64,000 nt of DNA from Ornithomonoglobus_A sp045649025. GTDB lineage: Bacteria > Bacillota > Clostridia > UBA1381. The DNA is taken from assembly GCA_045649025.1 (NCBI GenBank), contig JAZRPB010000006.1, positions 1-64,000 on the forward strand, written 5' to 3'. Positions within the stretch are counted from its first letter, which is position 1; the number at the start of each line of letters is the position of its first letter. Shown here piece after piece: positions 59,157 to 64,000 of this stretch. The notes under the pieces were generated by a model. The model did not search any database, had not been told where the DNA came from, and saw nothing but the letters and a program-made list of their open reading frames with translations. The translations under genes were made by a program, and so were the position numbers.

Positions 59157-59184
59157 AGTATACCATATTTTGAATTTTTGTCAA
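59157..59184 (-). promoter_or_regulatory. Promoter of nadA-mnmA
   Basis: On the minus strand, TTGACA (59179-59184), 16-base spacer, TATACT (59157-59162). It is back to back with the hydE promoter. Confidence 0.7.
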
Positions 59185-59213
59185 TATATTTTTATATAAA
59201 CACTCATTTATTA

Positions 59214-59242
59214 TTGACTTTTTTATTTCATCGGTTTATAAT
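59214..59242 (+). promoter_or_regulatory. Promoter of hydE
   Basis: TTGACT (59214-59219), 17-base spacer, TATAAT (59237-59242). Confidence 0.75.
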
Positions 59243-59275
59243 TTTATTATAAAGAAATATTACTAATAACAATCA

Positions 59276-60328
59276 ATGAAACAGGTATATTATATGGATA
59301 TTAATAAAATAATAGACAGGCTATATTGCACACAAAATGCAACCGACGAAGAATTGGGTATTCTTATAGATACACCCGAGCAGGAATATCTTTTTAAAAG
59401 GGCAATGGAAAGAAGATATGAATATTACGGCAAGGATGTGTATATAAGAGGCTTAATTGAATTTACAAACTACTGTAAAAATAACTGCTACTATTGTGGA
59501 ATACGTTGTGATAATAAAAATGCAACACGCTACCGTCTAACTGAAGAGGAAATTCTTGCTTGTGCAAAAATCGGATATGAGCTTGGCTTTCGCACCTTTG
59601 TTTTACAGGGTGGTGAGGATGGCTATTTTACCGACGAAAGAATATGCAGTATTGTTTCAAAAATAAGGCAGCAATATCCCGATTGTGCAATAACACTTTC
59701 AATAGGTGAAAAACCGTATGAGAGCTACAAAGCTTTTTATGAAGCGGGTGCAACACGCTATCTTTTACGGCACGAAACAGCCAGCCAAGAGCATTATTCA
59801 AAGCTGCATCCTCAAAATATGAGCTTAAAAAACAGAATGGAATGTATTAAAAATCTTAAAAGAATAGGATTTCAAACAGGCTCGGGCTTTATGGTTGGAA
59901 GTCCTTATCAAACGCTGCAAAATATTGTTTTAGATTTAAGATTTCTGCAAGAAATTCAGCCTGATATGATAGGAATAGGTCCGTTTTTATCACACAACGA
60001 TACGCCCTTTGCAAGCTATGAAAACGGAAGTCTTAATAGGTGTATAAACCTTATTTCCATACTCCGACTTATGTTTCCGTATGCACTTATACCATCAACA
60101 ACCGCCCTTGGCACAATTCATCCGCAAGGCAGAGTTATGGGGCTTATGGCAGGTGCAAATGTTGTTATGCCAAACCTTTCACCATCAAATGTGAGAAAGC
60201 TATACACTTTATACAACAACAAAGCCTATACAGGAGTAGAAGCCGCTGAAGGATTAACACTTTTAAGAGAACAAGTTGCCACCGCCGACCTTGAAATTAA
60301 GGTTGGAAGAGGCGATGTGAACAGATAA
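59276..60328 (+). CDS. hydE: [FeFe] hydrogenase H-cluster maturase HydE
   Basis: 350 residues, a radical SAM protein with the cluster motif CKNNCYYC (C-x3-C-x2-C) and a BATS-like C-terminal part. HydE works with HydG and HydF to build the diiron part of the H-cluster for the hydrogenase at 41-45 kb. ATG 59294 (MDINKIIDRLY) resembles family starts and may be the real one; neither start has a strong ribosome site. Confidence 0.92.
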   Translation: MKQVYYMDINKIIDRLYCTQNATDEELGILIDTPEQEYLFKRAMERRYEYYGKDVYIRGLIEFTNYCKNNCYYCGIRCDNKNATRYRLTEEEILACAKIGYELGFRTFVLQGGEDGYFTDERICSIVSKIRQQYPDCAITLSIGEKPYESYKAFYEAGATRYLLRHETASQEHYSKLHPQNMSLKNRMECIKNLKRIGFQTGSGFMVGSPYQTLQNIVLDLRFLQEIQPDMIGIGPFLSHNDTPFASYENGSLNRCINLISILRLMFPYALIPSTTALGTIHPQGRVMGLMAGANVVMPNLSPSNVRKLYTLYNNKAYTGVEAAEGLTLLREQVATADLEIKVGRGDVNR

Positions 60329-60462
60329 AATAAATGTATAACCTCAAAAAGAATATCATTTTGATTTCAAAATAACTAAATTTATAGTTGTAATTTTGTA
60401 CAAGATGACGTTCTTTTTTTGTGTTTAATTTGTTTGAATTTTATAAAAAGGTGGTAAATATT

Positions 60463-60492
60463 ATGTATAGGGCTTATTATATAAGCAAATAA
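60463..60492 (+). CDS. Possible 9-residue leader peptide before the EF-G-like gene
   Basis: ATG-to-TAA frame MYRAYYISK preceded by AAAAGGTGG with seven bases between. It lies 43 bases before the EF-G-like start codon. Three of nine residues are tyrosine. It may be chance, but the ribosome site is better than that of many real genes. Confidence 0.3.
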   Translation: MYRAYYISK

Positions 60493-60535
60493 AGGAAACA
60501 TTAAACAAATTTTAAAAACGAAAGGATGATATACT

Positions 60536-62596
60536 ATGAAATTGTACAAAATGGAGGACATTCGAAACATTGCCGTTATGGGGCACGGAAAATGCGGCAA
60601 AACAACTTTGACAGAGGCTATGCTTTACAACGCAGGTGCAATTGACCGTTTGGGCAAGGTTGCAGACGGTTCAACAGTAACAGACTGCGATCCCGAAGAA
60701 ACAAAGCGTGGTTTTTCCATTTCAACTTCCGTTGCTCCAATAGAATGGAAGGATATGAAATACAACGTAATAGATACACCAGGATTTTTCGACTTTGCAG
60801 GCGACGTTAAGGCAGGCATAAGAGCAGTTGATTCTGCACTTGTTGTTTTAAGCGGCAGAAGCGGTGTTTCTGTTGGTACAGAGCAGGTATTCCAATATGC
60901 AAAGAACAGAGGCGTTCCGATTATGTTCTTTGTAAACAAGATTGATGATGCACGTGGCAGCTACGAGCGTACACTTGAAGAGATGAAGGCCACCTTCGGC
61001 AAATCAATAACACCTTTTGTTTATCCCATAAGAGAAGGCGATGAATTCAAGGGCTTCGTTGATATAGTTGATATGACTGCAAGACGTTATGAAGGCCAGG
61101 ACAGAGTTGATATCCCTGTTCCCGACGGCATGGCAGAAGTGGTTGCACCATTAAGAGAAATGATAATGGAGGCTATTGCTGAAACTGATGAAGAGCTTAT
61201 GGTTAAGTACTTCAATGGTGAGGAGTTTACCTTCGACGAAATTAAAAAGGCTATAAGAAAGGGTGTAAAAGACGGAAGTATTTACCCTGTATACTGCGGA
61301 AGCGGTCAGGATAACATTGGTGTTCGCAGCCTTATGGATGGTATTGGAAAGTATCTTCCTGCACCATCAGAAATCGAAGAAATCGGAAGAATGGCAGACA
61401 CTGCCGAGCCTGTTGAATTGGTACAAAGCTCCGAAGAAACAACATCGGCAGTTGTATTCAAGACTATTGCCGACCCATACGTTGGTAAGCTTTCAATTTT
61501 CAGAGTATATTCAGGTGAGGTTAAGCCCGATACAACTCTTTATAATCCGAATAAAGGCGAAAACGAAAGAATTGGTAAAATTTACACAATCTGCGGTAAA
61601 AAGCAGGTGGAAACAAACTCTGTTAAGGCAGGCGACATAGGTTGTGTTGCAAAGCTTGAATTCACAAAAACAGGCGACACACTTTGCGATAAAAACAAGA
61701 ACATCATTCTTACAGGTATCGAATTCCCCGCACCTGTACTTTCTATGGCAGTTCTACCTGAAGCAAAGGGTGATGAAGAAAAGATTGTGAGCGGTCTTGC
61801 AAAGCTTATGGATGAGGACCCGTCATTTACAGTAACAAATAACGTTGAAACAAAGCAAACACTTATAAACGGTCAGGGCGAACAACACATCGATGTAATA
61901 TTAAGCAAATTAAAGACAAAGTACGGCACAAGTGTGATAGTTGAAGAGCCTATTACTCCTTATCGTGAAACAATAACAAAGACTGTTGTTGTTGAAGGCA
62001 AGCATAAGAAGCAATCGGGCGGTCACGGTCAGTATGGTCATGTAAAGATTGAGTTTGCACCTGGCATAACCGAGGAAATGATATTTGAAGAGAAGATATT
62101 TGGCGGAAGTGTACCACGTAACTACTTCCCTGCTGTTGAAAAGGGCTTACAGGACAGCTGTGAAAAGGGTGTGCTTGCAGGTTATCCTGTTGTTAACCTG
62201 AAGGCTACATTGCTTGATGGTTCATATCACCCTGTTGACTCTTCGGAAATGGCATTCAAAACTGCCGCATCAATTGCATATAAGGAAGGCTTAAAGCAGG
62301 CAGGTCCTGTAATATTAGAGCCAATCGGCTACTTAAAGAGCTATGTGCCAGAAAGCATAATGGGTGATGTTATTGGCGACATTAACAAACGCCGCGGACG
62401 TATAATGGGCATGGGTGAAAGCGACAAGTCGGGCCTTAACCTTGTTGAAGCTGAAGTTCCAATGTCTGAAATGCATAAGTACGCAACAGACCTACGTGCA
62501 TTAAGCGGTGGCAGAGGAATGTTCACATTTGAGTTTGTAAGATACGAAAGAGCACCCATGGAAGTAGCAAACAAAATAATTGCATCTTCTCACTAA
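60536..62596 (+). CDS. EF-G-like translational GTPase, divergent (EF-G2 type)
   Basis: 686 residues with all five EF-G domains. The P-loop is GHGKCGKTT (16-24) instead of the usual AHIDAGKTT, switch I reads KRGFSIS, and the G3 motif is DTPGFFDF (80-87), so F84 replaces the histidine that activates water for GTP hydrolysis. NKIDD (G4) is present. Standard EF-G genes sit with rpsL-rpsG-tuf; this one stands alone. Paralogues of this kind (EF-G2) occur in several phyla, and in Bacteroides one works without GTP hydrolysis. The role is probably translation under special conditions. It is not the housekeeping fusA. Confidence 0.88.
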   Translation: MKLYKMEDIRNIAVMGHGKCGKTTLTEAMLYNAGAIDRLGKVADGSTVTDCDPEETKRGFSISTSVAPIEWKDMKYNVIDTPGFFDFAGDVKAGIRAVDSALVVLSGRSGVSVGTEQVFQYAKNRGVPIMFFVNKIDDARGSYERTLEEMKATFGKSITPFVYPIREGDEFKGFVDIVDMTARRYEGQDRVDIPVPDGMAEVVAPLREMIMEAIAETDEELMVKYFNGEEFTFDEIKKAIRKGVKDGSIYPVYCGSGQDNIGVRSLMDGIGKYLPAPSEIEEIGRMADTAEPVELVQSSEETTSAVVFKTIADPYVGKLSIFRVYSGEVKPDTTLYNPNKGENERIGKIYTICGKKQVETNSVKAGDIGCVAKLEFTKTGDTLCDKNKNIILTGIEFPAPVLSMAVLPEAKGDEEKIVSGLAKLMDEDPSFTVTNNVETKQTLINGQGEQHIDVILSKLKTKYGTSVIVEEPITPYRETITKTVVVEGKHKKQSGGHGQYGHVKIEFAPGITEEMIFEEKIFGGSVPRNYFPAVEKGLQDSCEKGVLAGYPVVNLKATLLDGSYHPVDSSEMAFKTAASIAYKEGLKQAGPVILEPIGYLKSYVPESIMGDVIGDINKRRGRIMGMGESDKSGLNLVEAEVPMSEMHKYATDLRALSGGRGMFTFEFVRYERAPMEVANKIIASSH

Positions 62597-62632
62597 TGTT
62601 TTGTGCACATTTTTTTCAGATAAATATTTTTT

Positions 62633-62679
62633 GTCGAAGATAGACAAAGATTTTATTGGATTTTTGTCTATTATTCGAC
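62633..62679 (+). terminator. Long hairpin after the EF-G-like gene
   Basis: GTCGAA-g-ATAGACAAA pairs with TTTGTCTAT-ta-TTCGAC over a 14-base loop, one internal bulge. It lies 37 bases after the stop codon. No clean T-run follows, so it could be a terminator or a leader structure of the next gene. Confidence 0.5.
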
Positions 62680-62827
62680 TACCATTTTCCTCAAGAATAT
62701 GTTATCATATATTATATGTTAAAATGAAACATTATGGAGTTATATGTGCTCCAATACAACCAAAGATTAAGCTAATTTAGTCTGTAAAAATAAAGCAAAT
62801 TGAAAGCATGAGAGGAGATTATTAATA

Positions 62828-63934
62828 ATGGCAGATTTGCAATTAAAAAATATTACAAAAAGATATCCTAACGGATTTGTAGGTGCCAGCGACATCACAC
62901 TTGATATCGAGGATAAGGAATTTATAATTCTTGTTGGTCCTTCAGGTTGTGGTAAATCAACAACCTTGCGTATGATAGCAGGTCTTGAAGAAATTTCAGA
63001 TGGTGAGCTTTACATAGGTGGCAAGCTTATGAATGACGTTGCACCAAAAGACAGAGATATAGCTATGGTTTTCCAAAACTATGCTCTATATCCACATATG
63101 ACCGTTTTCGATAATATGGCTTTTGCTCTTAAGTTAAGAAAAACTCCAAAGGATGAAATCAAAAAGAGAGTTGACGAAGCAGCTAAAATTCTTGAAATTG
63201 AGCATTTGTTAGACAGAAAGCCTGCTGCTCTATCGGGTGGTCAGAGACAGCGTGTTGCTATGGGACGTGCACTTGTTCGTAGCCCAAAGGTATTCTTAAT
63301 GGATGAACCTCTTTCAAATCTTGACGCAAAGTTAAGAGTTGCAATGAGAACAGAAATTAAAAAACTTCACAACAAGCTACAAACAACGTTTATATACGTT
63401 ACTCACGACCAAATAGAAGCTATGACAATGGGTACTCGTATAGTTGTTCTTAAAGATGGTTTTGTTCAACAGGTTGATTCACCAACAACTCTATATTCAG
63501 AGCCTTGTAATATGTTTGTTGCTGGATTTATTGGCTCACCTCAAATGAACTTTATAGATGCTGTTCTTGAAGAGAAAGATGGCGGTTTGTATGCAGCATT
63601 TGGTGAAAATACAATTAAAATTCCTGAAGGCAAGGTTGCTCCATTAAAGGATTACATTGGAAAAACTGTTGTTTTAGGTATTAGACCTGAAGACATCCAC
63701 GATGACGAAGGCTTTATTGCAGCTAAACCCGACGGTGTATGTAGTGCATACGTTGATGTTACAGAGCTTCTTGGCTCAGAAACATATCTATATCTAAAGA
63801 TTTCTGATACACCATTCACAGCAAAGGTAAACCAACGCTCAAACGCACAAATTGGCGAAACAATTAATGTTTGCTTCGATACTAACAAGCTACACATTTT
63901 CGATAAAGAAACAGAGCTTGCAATTGTTCACTAA
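62828..63934 (+). CDS. Sugar ABC transporter ATPase, MsmX/UgpC type
   Basis: 368 residues. Walker A GPSGCGKST (37-45), signature LSGGQRQRV, Walker B VFLMDEPLSNLD and H-loop THDQIEAMTMG are intact; a C-terminal TOBE/OB region (about 240-368) follows. This is the carbohydrate-uptake ATPase family (MsmX, UgpC, MalK-like), often encoded alone and shared by many sugar importers. That fits the absence of permease or binding-protein genes here. AGAGGAG precedes the start. Confidence 0.92.
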   Translation: MADLQLKNITKRYPNGFVGASDITLDIEDKEFIILVGPSGCGKSTTLRMIAGLEEISDGELYIGGKLMNDVAPKDRDIAMVFQNYALYPHMTVFDNMAFALKLRKTPKDEIKKRVDEAAKILEIEHLLDRKPAALSGGQRQRVAMGRALVRSPKVFLMDEPLSNLDAKLRVAMRTEIKKLHNKLQTTFIYVTHDQIEAMTMGTRIVVLKDGFVQQVDSPTTLYSEPCNMFVAGFIGSPQMNFIDAVLEEKDGGLYAAFGENTIKIPEGKVAPLKDYIGKTVVLGIRPEDIHDDEGFIAAKPDGVCSAYVDVTELLGSETYLYLKISDTPFTAKVNQRSNAQIGETINVCFDTNKLHIFDKETELAIVH

Positions 63935-63949
63935 TTTAAAAACCACAAA

Positions 63950-63980
63950 AACAGTGACCGATATGGTCACTGTTTTTTTA
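63950..63980 (+). terminator. Terminator of the sugar ABC ATPase gene
   Basis: AACAGTGACC (63950-63959) pairs with GGTCACTGTT (63965-63974) over GATAT, with a T7 run. Confidence 0.9.
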
Positions 63981-64000
63981 TCTTTTAGGAAATTACTACT
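63975..64000 (-). repeat. Dispersed structured repeat, copy 3 (cut by the window edge)
   Basis: The reverse complement of this stretch, beginning AGTAGTAATTTCC, matches the 3' end of copy 1 at 800-825 base for base. The T-run is shared with the preceding terminator. Confidence 0.65.

Overview
The window is a low-GC, AT-rich chromosomal segment from a spore-forming anaerobe of the Clostridia. Sporulation genes (spoIIIAG end, spoIIIAH, spoIVA, cwlD) identify a Firmicute endospore former, and a trimeric [FeFe] hydrogenase plus the maturase hydE point to a fermentative, hydrogen-metabolising anaerobe. Gene starts carry strong AGGAGG-type ribosome binding sites, and many promoters are near-consensus sigma-A boxes with 17-bp spacing. 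I cannot name the species. I see no rRNA, tRNA, CRISPR array, plasmid or prophage genes.

Layout. 1-6.4 kb (+): end of the spoIIIA operon, an Asp23-family protein, an RluA-type pseudouridine synthase, an ABC exporter and the c-di-AMP pair cdaA-cdaR. 6.4-9.1 kb (-): metA and a Na/Pi cotransporter. 9.3-10.9 kb (+): tepA-ylzJ and hpf. 11-27 kb (-): the S10-spc-alpha ribosomal supercluster, rpsJ to rplQ, with secY, adk, map, infA, rpmJ, rpoA and rpsD. It has a structured leader with an internal terminator before rpsJ and a second structured gap before rpsM. 27.4-31.1 kb (-): ylxM-ffh-rpsP-khpA-rimM-trmD.

31.3-36 kb (+): spoIVA, a lipoprotein with an RsiV-like domain, and a three-gene uronate operon (a beta-sandwich protein, kduI, and an RpiB-family isomerase resembling DhuI). 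36-41 kb (-): a small membrane peptide, an SLH protein, a PfkB sugar kinase, a DUF1294 membrane protein, and a TetM-like translational GTPase fused to a Rae1/YacP-type NYN ribonuclease domain. The fusion is the most striking gene here. 41-45.4 kb (+): hydrogenase genes hydC-hydB-hydA. 45.4-47 kb (-): a REP-associated transposase that carries its own palindromic repeats in frame, an orphan membrane protein, and ireB.

47.4-50.8 kb (+): RNase R, whose leader carries four tandem hairpins, overlapping an RlmL-type rRNA methyltransferase. 50.8-59.1 kb (-): a patatin-like lipase, a Cys-rich small protein, a CCA-adding-enzyme homologue that has lost its catalytic motifs, fucU, serC-serA, cwlD, and nadA-mnmA. 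59.3-64 kb (+): hydE, a divergent EF-G-like GTPase lacking the catalytic His, and an MsmX/UgpC-type sugar ABC ATPase.

Most of the window is core housekeeping. The accessory interest lies in the GTPase-RNase fusion, the transposase and its palindromes, a separate dispersed ~110-bp structured repeat (two full copies plus one running off the right edge), the degenerate nucleotidyltransferase, and several structured mRNA leaders.
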